DNA of 64,000 nucleotides from assembly GCF_022539505.1 (NCBI RefSeq), contig NC_061514.1:335279090-335343089 (forward strand), given 5' to 3'. A model generated the notes under the pieces. It made no database searches. It was not told where the DNA came from and was given only the letters and a program-made list of their open reading frames with translations. This document shows positions 22,562 through 35,609 of this stretch, in pieces (the first letter of the stretch is position 1; each line of letters begins with the position of its first letter). Source of the DNA: Lolium rigidum (Eukaryota > Streptophyta > Magnoliopsida > Poales > Poaceae). The position numbers and the translations under genes were made by a program.

Positions 22562-24251
22562 TGTGTGCACATGAGTAACGAGAGACACGCAGGAAGAACA
22601 ACAATGTGTGAGTTCTCTCCTGGTGAGACTGAAGGTTATAATGGAGCTGCCGCATATCAGGCGTCACACCTCCAATTGTAATCCCATTTTATCGATCCGG
22701 TCCGCTGCCAAATCTTTTCGAGTTTTATTCCTTGCATTACATGCAAACATAATGTACCTAATTTCCTTTGATGTGGAGGATATGTGAATGAGGACACCTA
22801 TTTAAATTACATTTCAATAGCTACCCAATCTACCCGAGAGGAAGAGCTTGTAGTTACTGAAACTACATGTCATGTGTCATGGTGTTGATCCACATAGTCA
22901 ATGCAATGTGAATCGACACACTTCTAGGTTGTTTGTCCATGGTTCCTATGTGAAGTAACCACTAGAGTACCTTGTAATATTTATTGAATAGAAATCGATG
23001 ACACGCGCATATCTTTTCGCGGTGATATTTATTTGTATTTAGTGACACAAATGCACCTAACGATTTATCATACATTTCATCGACAAAATGTGCATCGAAT
23101 GGTTCATGAATTCTATTGAACCTTTGACACCATTTTATTATTATATTTACGATTTCATAATTAGATATGGGTTTTCAAATACTTCCTCCTTCCAAAAAAA
23201 AAGTTGCTTAACTTTTTCTAGATACGGATGTATTTATAACTAAAACATACTAGACAAAGTTGAGCGGGTTTTTTTTAGGGACGGAGGGAGTAATATATCT
23301 CGATGTATGAGTGATGAAGGTTGAATCTTCGTGGTTCGCCCATCTCACAAAGTTGACCACGGGGAGTGTGATTATAGAGGGGATTCGCGGGGAGGTGGAT
23401 GAACTCGAAGAACACGATACAAACACACACACACAAATTGGTTGTACTCGTTGGCCCGAACCATCAACTCAATAGAATTGCAAGACAAAGACCAAAAGGT
23501 AGAATTCCTTGCAAAAGATTGACAAACCCAAATAGAATTCCAAATAGCAAGAGATCAATTAAAGACAGGGTTGCAAAGCAAGAGATCTTCAGCTAATAGA
23601 GTTGCTAGAATGGAAAAGATCTAGGTAAGGAGCCTTGATACAATAGATTGGGAATCTAAGGAGGGGGTTTCCCTAATCCACAAAGGGATAATAGGTATAA
23701 GCCAAATTTCATCTCAATTTATCTCTAACCCTAGATTTGAGCCCACAAGGGTACTTATACTAGTTGGTTTGAAGGGGTAAGTTACATGACAAAATAGGTA
23801 GATTCGAGCATAAGCACTAGATAGCGGTAATTCTGCTTAAAAGGGGCGGTAGTATCGGTCGGTGGAAGTTCTTGTGTTTTAGTGCGGTAGTACCGGTGGA
23901 TGCATCTAGTGGTAGTACCGACCATTTGGGGTAGTAGTACCACCCTGGAGAAATGGAACTCGCGTAGAGGATTGGGTTCACCTCTACTTCATGTGATGGC
24001 GTTGACATATATGATGTGGTGAAGACCGATAGTCGGCTACATCAACCAGGGTAACAAAATTGATAGCTCGGAGAAACGTACTGGCATTCTACTAGTAGAC
24101 GGTTAGTACTTAAATAGAACAGGCCTGAACCACTAGTTGGTCATATTCGGCGAAAACGACGGTGTATTATATTTTATAAAAATCTATAACACGTATTATT
24201 TTAAAAATTAAAGAAAAAGTATTTCATAAAATTTAGGCTCATGCCATGCCT
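22562..24251 (+). repeat. Segmental duplication, copy 2 (empty site for element A)
   Basis: This is the direct partner of 2622-6043. It lacks the Harbinger-like element: the target reads ...GGTGAGACTGAAGG... with TGA at 22630-22632. It also lacks the text between 'ctggag' and 'atggaactcgcg' seen in copy 1 (about 5672-5833). It carries an extra ~110-bp AT-rich stretch just before the gene end (24140-24240). The Stowaway at 23182-23290 is shared with copy 1. Confidence 0.85.
23182..23290 (+). mobile_element. Stowaway MITE (copy in duplication 2)
   Basis: The termini CTTCCTCCTTCC... and ...GGGACGGAGGGAG are inverted and bordered by TA at 23180-23181 and 23291-23292. The element is better preserved than its partner at 4932-5035. 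Confidence 0.8.
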
Positions 24252-24881
24252 TCACGGCTCGGTCCACCTGAGAAGGAACGCCGACTCGAAGACGGCGCGG
24301 TCATACAGGACGGGGGCGGCGCGGTCGTCGTCCCGCCTGACGCGCGTGAGCTCGTCGAGGGCGTTGCCGATCCCGCTCATGTAGCTGGAGCAGGCGCTGA
24401 CGAACTCTTCGCCATAGTCGCCAGCCGCCTCCGCCTTGATCAACGGCTGCTGGATGCCCTGCATCTTGCGCGCGAACGGCGGGCGGTCCAGGCACACGAA
24501 CACCTCGCCCGCGGGGAACCGGCGGACGCCGCTGAAGGGCGCGGCGTGGCCGCAAAGCTCCGCGACGGCCGCCCTCGCCGCCTCGCGGTCGTCGTCCTTG
24601 AGGGACAGGAGGGAGAGGGAGCGGAGCGCGCGGACGACGGCGGCCTAGGGCGCCCAGCTGTGCGCGACGGCCATGTCCACGGACACCTTGGGGCTGTAGC
24701 CCCAGGTGGACGACCGCCTATAGCGCGAGGAGGCCACCGCCGTGCGGATGATGCGAGGGACGACATATGGTGGAGCCGCGGCGGCGGCCCCTGGAGAAGA
24801 TAGCCTTGCCCGGGTGGAGCGGGTTTTTGTTTGGTCGGCGGTGTCGTCGTCGCTGAAGGCATTCGCAGAGGAGTGGCTCAT
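24252..24881 (-). pseudogene. Unrecognised gene with one in-frame nonsense codon, source of the 324-bp array
   Basis: The minus-strand frame starts at ATG 24881 (MSHSSANAFSDDDTADQ...) and runs 210 codons to TGA at 24254-24252. It is interrupted only by TAG at 24647-24645 (codon 79, after ...VAVAHSWAP or similar). Downstream coding continues with a Leu-rich SLSLLSLKDDDREAARAAV segment, CGHAAPFSGVRRFPAGEVFV, LDRPPFARKM, QPLIKAEAA, SYMSGIGNALDELTRVRRDD and ends FLLRWTEP. GC content is high and third positions are G/C-rich, as in many grass single-exon genes. I do not recognise the family and see no signal peptide or membrane segment. Codons 103-210 are exactly the part amplified at 6044-8778. 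The nonsense codon suggests a pseudogene. A sequencing error or readthrough cannot be excluded from sequence alone. Confidence 0.6.
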
Positions 24882-25663
24882 GGTGTGGTGACTTGCGCTG
24901 GAGAATTGAGATGCTCCTCGGACAAGAAACTGTGTAATTATAACGCTGGGAACGGTGGACATGCTTAGAAATGTACGGAAGTGACGGAGGAAGGAACGAG
25001 GCGTCGGAATACGCAACTTGCTAATTGTCCAAACAAGTGTTCTGGAACATCAGATATATCCGCAGTTTTTCCTTTTTTGAAAATAAGTTCACAGCTTGAA
25101 CCACAATTTTTATCCCATAGCTGCAGCCGTTCACAGCTAAAATAATGTGATGTGGTGTGTCATTCTGTTTTATATGTGCACAGATAGTACTATGGTTCTC
25201 AGAAGATCGCTCTGCAAAACTATCTTTCATCAACTATGGTAGCAGACAGAAGAAAACTAGAACAGAACTTTTATTATTGTATATATCTATTGATGATGAC
25301 AATGCAATAGACAAACCAGCATCCTTACCATTAATCATCCAAAGTACAAACTGATCATTCAAGGGTAAGGAAAATGGACAAGCTATGACAGACTAAGTAA
25401 TTTCTTACAACTTTTCAAAACCAGCGACACCCCAAGGACTGATCCTCTTACAAAACAAATATGGAAAAACTATTTGTCAAAACGTAATGTCACCCAGCTG
25501 AGAGACCACTTTCGGCAACAGGCTTCGGCAGAATTCAAGTATGATAACACATGAAGCCAGATAACATCTGTGTGCAGCCAAATCCCCAGAATCGCTAACA
25601 CTAACAATTTGACAGCAGAAAAGGTGTATACAGAACTAGCTGCAGCACAAAGGCCACATGGAT
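24882..25663. other. Intergenic region including the SEC31 3' UTR
   Basis: The AT-rich stretch between the pseudogene start and the SEC31 stop probably holds the SEC31 3' UTR in its right-hand part. No gene is seen. Frames at 24645-25016 and 25470-25736 are extensions or shadows of the flanking genes. Confidence 0.5.
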
Positions 25664-28600
25664 TTACATTCTGAAATTTTGCTTTGTCTTGATCATACGC
25701 TTCAATGCTGAGAGCCAAAAGTTGCACTCGTCCCAATCACTGGTTGTCAGTTGAATCTGCACCAAACAACATATGGAGATTGATATTCAAGTTCGCCAAA
25801 AATCAGCAACTTCCACCAATACATTGGCAAAAGAGACTAGTGCAGCACAGACAACAGAACTCTATAGATAGCGGAAACACCTGCTTACAGGCATTTCGTG
25901 GCTGGAATGCAAAGGCCATTTTCACACTTCATAATTCACTATTCAAATGCTTTATCAGTATGAAGGATGAAGTAGATACGGTGTCTAAACCTATATGAAG
26001 AACTACTGAGAAAGAGAAACAGCTTTCTGTCCCCCGCAAAAAAAAGAGAAACAGCTTTCTGTGTTTTCATGCAATCAGCACCAAAGATGAAATTGTGAAA
26101 CATCAAAAGATTATATAACAAGATGTAGCCCCAGAAGTCAGATCATAAGAGGAACATTTGATCTGATTGCGCTGTTTTCATCAGAGCAGAAGCATGACTT
26201 ATTTTCTGTAATGACACAGACAGGTCACCATTGTTCCCATGTTAAGAGTGAAAATTAGCTTATTAACTTATTTTCTAAAACAAATTAGCATGCCAACACA
26301 TGGGGCCATGGGAAAATCATCAGCTTCGCTGGGAAGAAATCCATGAGGTGGAAGCCGCAAAGTGGACGTAATGGTACTATTAATAAGTAAAGTTTACCTG
26401 AATTTGCATCGCAGTGGCTAAGTCACTACTATCAAGTGCACTGCACATCTGAATGAGTTTTGAAGAAACATTTGGAGAGATATCCCCAGTGTTGAGTTTT
26501 GCAAATAATGCCCCAATCTTCTTTGAGTTGTCTTCAATTTCACGTTTTTTAGCTTGTGTGCCTCCGAGAGCTTTGGCTGTCTCATCATATAGTCTGGTGA
26601 GTGTTGCAATAACGGGCCTCAGCTCAGCTGCAAAATACAACCACAGGAGGCAAAACCACTGTAAGAACATAGAAGAGTTGCTTCGTGACACCCGACCCTT
26701 ATTAGGTACTTCCTCTATTCCTAAATAAATAGAAGATGTTTTGGCAGTTCAATTTGAGCTGCCAAAACATCTTTTATTTAGGAACAGAGGGACTAGAATA
26801 CAAATGTAAGATAAGGTGAATCATACATCTAGCAAAATACAGTGAATATACAAATGTATGTTCCTATGAATATCTTGTTAGTATCACTTGACTAGGCAGA
26901 AAGAAATCAATTAGTCACAAAACAAATAAAAGGTTCAGATTCGCAATCCACATACCAGACACATTTGATGTATCAGCTGTCTGCACAGTTGGGGGTGGTG
27001 CAGGAGGGGCAACGGCAGGCTGCGCTGGTGGCTGCGCATGTGTTGGGCTCGACGGTTGTACAGGACTTGGACCTGGGTGCTGAACAAAACCTTGATTGTT
27101 TGATGGCATAAACCTGGAAGCTGGATTAGTTGGAACAGCAGGGGTGAACATCTGATTAGGGTTTGTTCCTGGTGCAGAAGTGACAGGTGGAACAGTCGGG
27201 TACTGAGTCGGCGGTACAGGCTGATGGTATGTGGTGGGAGGTCCACTTGGGTATGGGGCAGATGGTCCAGGCATAAATGACGGATTCGTAGGAGCCTGTT
27301 TAGAACAGAGATATCACTTCACAACTGACATTACATCATAAACATGAGATGAAACTTGGAGTCTCAGTCTAACATACCGTGTAAAGCTGGGAACCCAAGG
27401 TACTTGGCTGCTGATATTGATCTACCTTTTTTAGACTCGGTACGTTTGCAGGAGTAAAACCCTTCACTGTATGTTGTGGGACCGGTAATGGGGTTGGATT
27501 TGGCTGTTGAAGGAAAAATTAATTAATTGTAAACAACATGCGTAATATTAAAGCAAATATAAAGAAAGATGAAGATTTGGTGCAGATGAGCACCAGTGCT
27601 CTCGTTATTTGAAATATTTGAAAACTGTATTTTTATGTTTCAAAAAATTATAAAAATTATTCCATAAATACATACATATGTCATGAATACTTGTGCGAAG
27701 TTTCGGTAAAAATTATGTTGTATTTTTAGCTACAGAAAAAAAAACAAATTTATGGTTGTGTATAGGGACCATTTTTGTCAGAAATTTGTATTTTTTATAT
27801 AGTTCATAATACAACATGTTTTCTTCCGAAATTTTTACAGTACATTCAGAAGATTTCTATGTATGTGCAGATTTAAGCTCAAATTCTTTTGGAATCTCAG
27901 AAATTTGTTTTTTATAAACCGGGAGCACTGGTGCTCATGTGGCAAAGTCACTTTTCGAAATAAAGAATCACTAGAACAAAGGGAAAGAAAGCACTGGACT
28001 AACTTTGTTACAACTATATGGAGAAATACTATCTGTTCAGAAATTACACATGATAGTACTGCATTTTATTTTGATATTTCATAATAGAACAGAATGGACA
28101 GCATCATGGCAAATGTACTACATACTTTCTGCAACATCCCCAGTCAATTCCTCAGAAACTCTTCTGCCAAGCACAATTGGCATGGCTAGTTCTAACACAG
28201 GATACTTCACCCAAAAAGAAAGGTTCCAGCATCATAAAGTACCTGGATGTCCGCTGGTGTGGTCTGAGGAACAAACATATTGGTGTGTGCTTGATTTCCA
28301 CTGCTGAATCTTGAATAGGTTGTATTAGGTTGTTGCGGGTAAACATCTGGATATGCATTGCTTGGCGCATTGCTATATGGTTGAGGGACCTGCAGTTAGT
28401 CAGAACAGGACATTAAGAAAATGCATATCTTCATCAAAGATAAATATTTCATTTTAGAAATATTGCAAGGCCAAAACTAACGCAGAAATGATTTTCAGGA
28501 TGGAAAGGATGTATAAAACCTTATAAGGATTCTGAGAAGTGTCTGTGATGTAGCTGTTGGGAAACTGGAAACCATTCTGAGAAGGGTCTACGGAGTAGCT

Positions 28601-31600
28601 TGGTTGATTTTGACTGTAGGAGGAACTGTTGTCACTGCTCTCAGGAAGAGTACTCCTTGCAGCATCATTCTCTGGAAAGCGTACTTCTCATCAATACTAT
28701 GATATGAAATATCAAAGTCTATACACTATCATCAACATGCAAGTAACAGCACTGCAGCATAAAAACATGTTCTATTCTAGTAAATACAGCAATAGGTTTT
28801 TTTTCAGACATGATAGCATCACCTTTGACCATGAATGAACCCCACGACAGTAAAGGAACATAAGCAAAAGTGAAAAAGTTTGCCAAATCCAGACTTTAAC
28901 TCAAACATAAAAGGAGCATGAACAAAAAACAATGTAAGACAGTTTGACAGCCTGCAGAATATCAAGTCATGTAAGTTTGCAGAAACCTTCTGTGGAATAG
29001 GCAATTCGATCTCTCAGTATTGCTAGCTCATGTGAATGTTCATCTGATCCCAAAAGCTTCAAGTACTCCATTGCAGTTTTAAGAAGGCCTTGACTGGCCA
29101 AGAGCTCAGCATAGTTCTCAACAAGCTTAGATAGAGATGCACTAAAACTCTTATGACCCGTGGCAAGGGCAAGAGTAATGGTCTTCTCCATCAAATCCTG
29201 CAATTGCACATTAATTGATTAGGACTAGTTGCCACACAGACAGAACAAAGAAGTTCTATTGTCCATTTGTACCTGGAGAAGATCAACATAAGTCTTCCCA
29301 CCATCCTCAGACCTCAAGTTGCGAGACCATATTTCAACAGCTTTATCAATATTTCCAGCACAAATATAACATAGTGTCGCAGCTAGCATATCACCAACAC
29401 CCAGAAGTCTAGATGCAAGAGTGTCACATAAAACATTCCACTCCTCTTTCCGTGCAAACTGGTGCAAAGTTGCAAATTAAGTTAGCTTATAAATACAAGC
29501 TCATATAATGCCATAGTTTTGAAAACTGGACCAGTAAACGAACGCCCAACAGCTGGTTTGCTCATTGAAGGGTTAATCCTATAAAAAATGATGATGATCC
29601 ATAAATTCTATACTACAGAATTTTAGAAGCTATATGTTTGTTTAAGATAAAGTGAAGCTACATAATAACCAGGTTTTGTTTCAATAACTAGGAAAAATAC
29701 ACCCCAAAGTAACATGAAGGTAATAAGTAGGTAACACACACATAAGAAGAGTTGGTCTCTACATCAATGCACTAAATACATGCAAGATAATAATAAACAA
29801 AATGTAATGCCATTTTACAACTACAGCGGAAGCCTGAGACCAGCATGAGGTGATTAATCTACATGGAAGATTTGCGCTAGACAATAATAAATAAATAATA
29901 AATAGCAGAGCAAGAAAGCTGATTCAAGAAAAGATAAGTAGCAATAGATAATGCCACAAAGATACTTACTGTGCACAGTAGTGCAAGTGTTTCCTTCCAT
30001 GCATTTAGTGGCCATGTACTCACAAAACTCATCAAGTCATTGCCAACCATAGCAGAAACAACCTGAGGTAAAACCAATAGAAAGATACATCATGGTAAGT
30101 AGGTAATAAAAGTATAAATTTCAGAAATAAGAAAAATAACGAAAATCAATAACCAGATAAGACTTCAATACCTTTAAATAGGGCGAGACACTGTTTTTAA
30201 GATATTGATTTCTGGTGCTTTCCCATAGAGCAGAACCACCAGCATGGGCAATGACCAGAGCATCAGCCATACGATTTGCAGCAAGGCACTGATTAACTGC
30301 TCCTTTATAGTCTCCAACTACCAATGCATGTTGAATACTTTTGTCAACTGATGGATCAGATGGCACAACACTTTCAGGTATTTCCTGCTCGATCTCTTGG
30401 CCATCTGCAGATATTGACTCCTCAGCCAAGTTTGTCTCTGAAGGTTGAGGATTGTTAAAAAAATCATCACCGTTATCAACAAGAAATTGGGCATCCACAT
30501 TATCAGTTGGTGTTCCGTGATCAAGATTAAGTGTATCAGCCAATGTTTTGCTCAGTTCATCAGTTGCATTCTCAGTCGGCTCTTGAGGTGGATTGAATCC
30601 AAGATGAGCAAGCAGTTTTGTCCTGGCAGTATCGCCATCCTCAAACATAACCCTTAAGAAGCTCCACGTTTCTCTCTCTTCATCAGATCTATTTAAAAAT
30701 GTAAACATCATTAGTTGTTAGGCTAAGGCTAGCGGTTGCTGGGCTAAAATCACGAGAACATACAAAGATTCTTGTGATTTTTTGTCACATAAAGCACGCA
30801 GGGAACTTTTGTCTCCATTCTGCATTGCAGCTTCAAATTCAGTTGACCGGCTTACTAGAGTCTGCTCAACCACCAAATTATGTACATGCACCTACAAAAG
30901 GAACACATGCATTAAGACACAGACTTGAAAAGAATAGCACTGCACGCAGTGACGCAAACTTACCTCAGAAGTACCCGCTTGTGTGCCTTGTGCCGGATGG
31001 AAAGAGACAAGTTTACCCCCAAAGCCAAAAGATGCACCGGTGGGGCATTTCAACCATTTCGGAGCTGGAGCTCTTGGACGTGCTAAAGATAATTTTATTA
31101 TTAATTAGAGAGGAATACCCATAAAACACTTCATATTATATATAGTTAGCAACAAATAACAGCGTCTGAAGGTTTTCAATTGGTGCTTGGCCAATAGAAT
31201 AAATGTAACTTTTTCAGGCCATTGTTTCTGTTTATAAATATACAAGAGCTCCAATTTTGACTGTTTATATCACGCCAACTTTTCTCGACCAAAAGAAGGA
31301 TCAAATAAGGTCGTTTGATTTGTTTCTCGGTGGAGAAAAAGAAGCAATAGTAATACTTAAACAGTTTGCTACAATAGTGTGGAAATAAATTAGTATGCAG
31401 AGAAAATAATTACAACGCTAAATGTAGAGAAGTGATATTTGACATGAACTTAATACAGAAACATGGCATTCCATTTTGTCATCAAATGAAGGATTGACAA
31501 AACATAATGTAATCCTTTTCCAGAGATAATCTATACTTACTGAGAGTTGACAAACAAGACTGAAATCACAGTTTCAAGAAGGTAAACAGTTGGTGGTATT

Positions 31601-34600
31601 CTAATTTACCTGAGGCACCAACAGCGCTATCACCAGCTGCATAAAGGCCAGAGAACTGTACAAAAAGACATAAGATCTTCAGAGAACTAACTAGCTTTGT
31701 AGGACAATCAAACAAGAAAGTACTGGTGCATCCAATCAACATTTCAAGCACATAACCTATTTTTCAACAAGCTAACATGGGAGTCATATATATAGTGAAA
31801 TTAGAACCCTATTGAGTGATCTTTAGAATAAAAGGCAGAAATCATTAACTTCTGTATTCAAGAAAATATATAATCATCATACTAATAATTATCTTCAAAC
31901 AGAAAAGATGTGGTGAAAACTAGTCTAATGTCTAACAGGGGCTTACTTTTTCAGTTAATGGAGTAACACGTAATTACTTCTGTAGCTCTAAGATAGATCC
32001 AACAAATATACAATTTAGACAGCACGCTTCAATGCAATTTATAAGCCATGAGAGAGAGAGCATAGAACATAATTCTCATGTCACCAGTCACATTACCTCC
32101 AAGTTGTGTAAGCCAATTTTACCATCAAATGAGGATGCTGCTACGACACCTGGAATTTTGCGGTACCAGTGAATGTCAAAGTTGCCGTTAGAGCTTGTCG
32201 GTAGCTCACTGATAATCTGTAGCAAATAAATGAAAGGAACAGTGGACAGTTATAACCCCATAAATATGAAAGAATGAATGTGTCACGTATTTCAGCTTTC
32301 CATGTAAAAATTAAAATATACCTCTCCGCTAACTGTATCCCAGCATATTGTTCTATTATCCTTGCCGCAAGTAAGCAAGAAAGAACTATCATAGGGGCAC
32401 CACGACATAGCAATTACACCTGATCAAAGTAATAATTTCAAATCGGGTAAGTATATAATTAAGTTTGATTTGCATATATATCATCATTCATTTGATGGAA
32501 AAAAAAACAGGAGAATCACAAGGGAAAAGAAACCTTTCGAATGTCCAAAAAGTTCCCTTACAGGTGCAATAGTTTTCCTCACATCCCAAACCTAGTAAAA
32601 ATATATAAGCAAAGTTAATGATATAAACAGAAATTCAAAACAAGAAGGATCCTAGTGTGAATTCAACTGAAGTAGCGCCACCAGAATTAAACAGACTTAA
32701 GAGAGTTGGTAGAATGAATATTTGTTCGGGTTAGAGTAGCAATGAGCCGCATATGCACAACAAGAAGTACGGAAAAGGAAATAAAAGAAATAATAGAAAT
32801 AGAAATAATGGCCATTACTCTCAAAGAAGGAGAGTTGTCATCATCTGATGCAGCGATGAGCTGGGTGGACATATCTGGATTCCACTGCAGGACAGAACAA
32901 TTCCTCCTATTTGAATCTGAAAAGCTATTTAAAACATAGAAGCAAATTTAGTAACACAAATTACAGAACACGCTGGTTTTCAATTGGGAACACACAAAGA
33001 AAATGCAGAAGTTAGCCAAATCAATTACCTAGTTAATGGCTTCTGGTTTCTCAAATCCCAAACAACTGCAGAGTGATACACAAAATAGTGAGTCAAACCA
33101 GTCAAAAGTCCAAGCACTGGTCATAGACAGGGAAACAGTTATAAAAGAACCCAAACTGTACTTTACCTGTGATCCCATTACTAGAAGCTGAGGCTAATAT
33201 ATGCTGAAACTTGGGGTTCCAGGTCAGGCAAGTTATGTCAGCTTGAGCGCTCGAGCCAACATTCTGTCGGAAACCGCAACAATCATTAACCATGCAAAAA
33301 TGCAAGCATAATAATGTAGACAGAACTAATAAGAAACTAAAATTTGTAATAGCACCTGAAACAAAGATGCATGTCCTTAACTAAATAGTAGCATACAACA
33401 AGACGACCATAAAATTTGCTAGTACTGCAACCATCATGTCCTTCCGCAAAAAAAAAAGGTTCAAAATGATGCAGAAACTTGCAGGAAGGTCATGACCGCA
33501 CTTCTATTTCACTGTGCACACCTTGGAGTTTCAGTTCTTCATTCAAATGGAGATCCGAAACATGTATTAGTCTCTCTCACAGCAAGAAGGGATTAGATGC
33601 ATTAACACCCCACATATAAAATGCATGCTGACAGAAAGGGGGTGGCAAATGCACGATTTATTTGCATAAACAAAATAAACATGTGTAGAAAGAACATACA
33701 GAAAACAATTCTCATGCAAGACGTGAGTTCCAGGCTATAGAACTTAAAAGTATTTGCAAAGCCTGTCGTAGGTGGTGTTTTCAGTTCTGGTCATATATTG
33801 AACTCGAGTTGAACATGAGAATGGTGCATTACAATTCCGGCTCGAAATGTGCATATGTACTTGGCGGAACCATGGTAGGCCCCTCACAAATACACGACAC
33901 AGGATCATCATGCTCTACTAAACACTCAAAAAAAAAGTTGCAAGCAGCAGGGTTGCAGAGATCGTGCATAACAAATGTTATGAGTAGGGATGCAATCATC
34001 TTCTAAGTCAACAACCCATTTGGCAGACAGACGATATACCTTGAGTGGCGGGAACACTTCGGGCTCGCTGGGGTTTTTGAGATCCCAGATGCGAACGTCC
34101 CCCTCGTTAGCCCCTGAAGCGAGCCGATTCGGTGTGAGCTCGCTGAACTCCAATCCGGTAACCTGGCAAAACCCAGCAGAGACAATCAGCACATGGTAAG
34201 AGCCGCGGGCAGGCAATTTCTATCCAAGCAGCAGCAGTGGAGGCCAACTCACCGCCCCGTTGTGCTTCTCGAGGCGCGCGACCATGGCGTCCTCGGCTAG
34301 GCCCTTGGAGCTGCAGCAGCGAGAAACAGATCAGGACATGAGCAGATCTCGGTGTGGGGCGGGACGGGCGGATCCGTGCGAACCTGATCATGCTGAGCGG
34401 GTTCCAGACCGCGACGGAGCCGTCGCTGAGGCCGCCGGCGAGGAGGCCGAGGGAGAAGGAGTCGCCCTCGACGGCGCCCGGGCGGGACCAGCAGAGGCGG
34501 TTGAAGCGGTCCGGGGAGGGCGACGCGGCGCGGACCTGCAGGTCGGGGGAGTCGGACTGGAAGTCGAGGCTGAAGATCTCGATGTTGGCCGAGGCGGAGA

Positions 34601-34703
34601 AGTCCCTGTCGACGGCGCCGCTCATGGTGCCGGCGGCGAGGTAGGGCGCGTCGGGCGCGAGCGCCGTCAGCGCCGCCCTCTGCGCGCTCTTGATGCACGC
34701 CAT
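25664..34703 (-). CDS. SEC31B: COPII coat subunit SEC31, complete 22-exon gene
   Basis: SEC31 pairs with SEC13 to form the outer cage of COPII vesicles that leave the endoplasmic reticulum. The exons I place, from the start ATG, are 34703-34384, 34310-34253, 34162-34040, 33263-33167, 33065-33029, 32924-32819, 32591-32534, 32419-32322, 32216-32097, 31655-31610, 31082-30964, 30891-30764, 30688-30172, 30062-29970, 29458-29273, 29197-28987, 28671-28520, 28389-28243, 27503-27378, 27295-26956, 26627-26398 and 25756-25664. All borders are GT-AG. The lengths sum to 3405 nt (1134 residues plus stop) with every phase consistent. Residues 1-340 form WD40 blades ([45 protein letters not shown]). Residues about 470-770 form the helical ACE1 region. 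Residues about 775-1030 are Pro/Gln-rich. Residues about 1030-1134 form the C-terminal helical domain, ending in [15 protein letters not shown]. The start was chosen at MACIK, not six codons upstream. The copy appears intact. The subtype B label is tentative. Confidence 0.95.
26709..26793 (+). mobile_element. Stowaway MITE, near-perfect hairpin, in a SEC31 intron
   Basis: The 85-bp element is almost entirely palindromic: CTTCCTCTATTCCTAAATAA at the left and TTATTTAGGAACAGAGGGAC at the right, with GATGTTTTGGCAG mirrored by CTGCCAAAACATC. TA flanks it at 26707-26708 and 26794-26795. It sits in the intron between exons 20 and 21 of SEC31. If transcribed through, it would form a long hairpin. Confidence 0.9.
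27586..27938 (+). mobile_element. MITE with GAGCACCAGTGCTC inverted ends, in a SEC31 intron
   Basis: The ends ATGAGCACCAGTGCTC (27586-27601) and GAGCACTGGTGCTCAT (27923-27938) are perfect inverted repeats and are themselves near-palindromic. The ~320-bp AT-rich interior has partial inverted symmetry. The inverted match may extend a few bases outward on each side, so the exact ends and TSD are not settled. It lies in the intron between exons 18 and 19 of SEC31. Confidence 0.7.
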
Positions 34704-35600
34704 CTCCGGCGACCGCCGCACCAGATCTGGGTGCCCCGCGCCGCGCTCTCGCCGGAGGACAGAGGCGTTGCAGGGAGGGAGGGGTGTGGAAAATTGGACG
34801 CGATCTGGACTGGTGGTGCGGCGGGCGTGGGTTATGCTGGCCAGCCGGCGCGTCCGATCGGGTTAAAGCGGGTGCGTGCGTGCGCGCTGGTTCGCGTGAG
34901 TTGGAAGGAATCGCCCGGCCGCGTCATACGAATGATCACGGCCGTCCGTTTTGATCGGGCGCGACACTGTGGCCCGTTGGATTTGATGATGTTTTACCTT
35001 TCTTTTTTGCCATGATGAAGATGTTTGAAGTTGCATATGTTGGTCGGAAAAATGAACCTGATCTACGCGTCTTCAGGGAAGATCTAAACGAATTTAAGTC
35101 GTTAGGAAGAAGAAAATTCAAACTATGAAGTTATAGAGCTTCTTCAAACATCCTAATCTGAAAATAATAGTATTTCAAATCGCTTGAAGACTTAAACATT
35201 CAAACTAAAATGAATTCCTTCAGTTGTCCATCAATAAAAAGATTGAGTGAGCTCTTATGAGTACCATGAAGACATCAACATGAAGAAAAAATCAATAAAG
35301 TGCAGGGTCAAGATAAGCAATCTCAACGAGATCATATGCTCAAAACTTGCCGTCCGTTTGGTGATGATTTATATGTGAAGATATTCTGAAAAACAGGCTC
35401 TCCCATAGTGAAGTATGGGACAACGGTCCGTAAAATTTCACCAAGCAAGCATAATTAAGAAAGATGCTCCATCTTGAAACGGTAAGATCGTCATCATCTA
35501 GCTCCAATGTGTATCTTGATCTTTTCGTTCAAAGAGAGGTCAAAACTTCCCATCCTTGGCATAATCTTTCTTGGTTTTAATTTGGGTCGTATCCATATGA
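34704..35600. other. SEC31 5' flank and intergenic region
   Basis: GC-rich sequence immediately upstream of the SEC31 start (34704 to about 34960) is the likely 5' UTR and promoter. Beyond 35000 the sequence becomes AT-rich without recognisable genes. The plus-strand frame at 34260-35015 is antisense shadow. Confidence 0.5.
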
Positions 35601-35609
35601 GTTTTTATC

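Noticed and set aside
34260..35015. 251-residue plus-strand ORF
   Set aside because: Antisense to SEC31 exon 1 and its GC-rich 5' flank; no domain.
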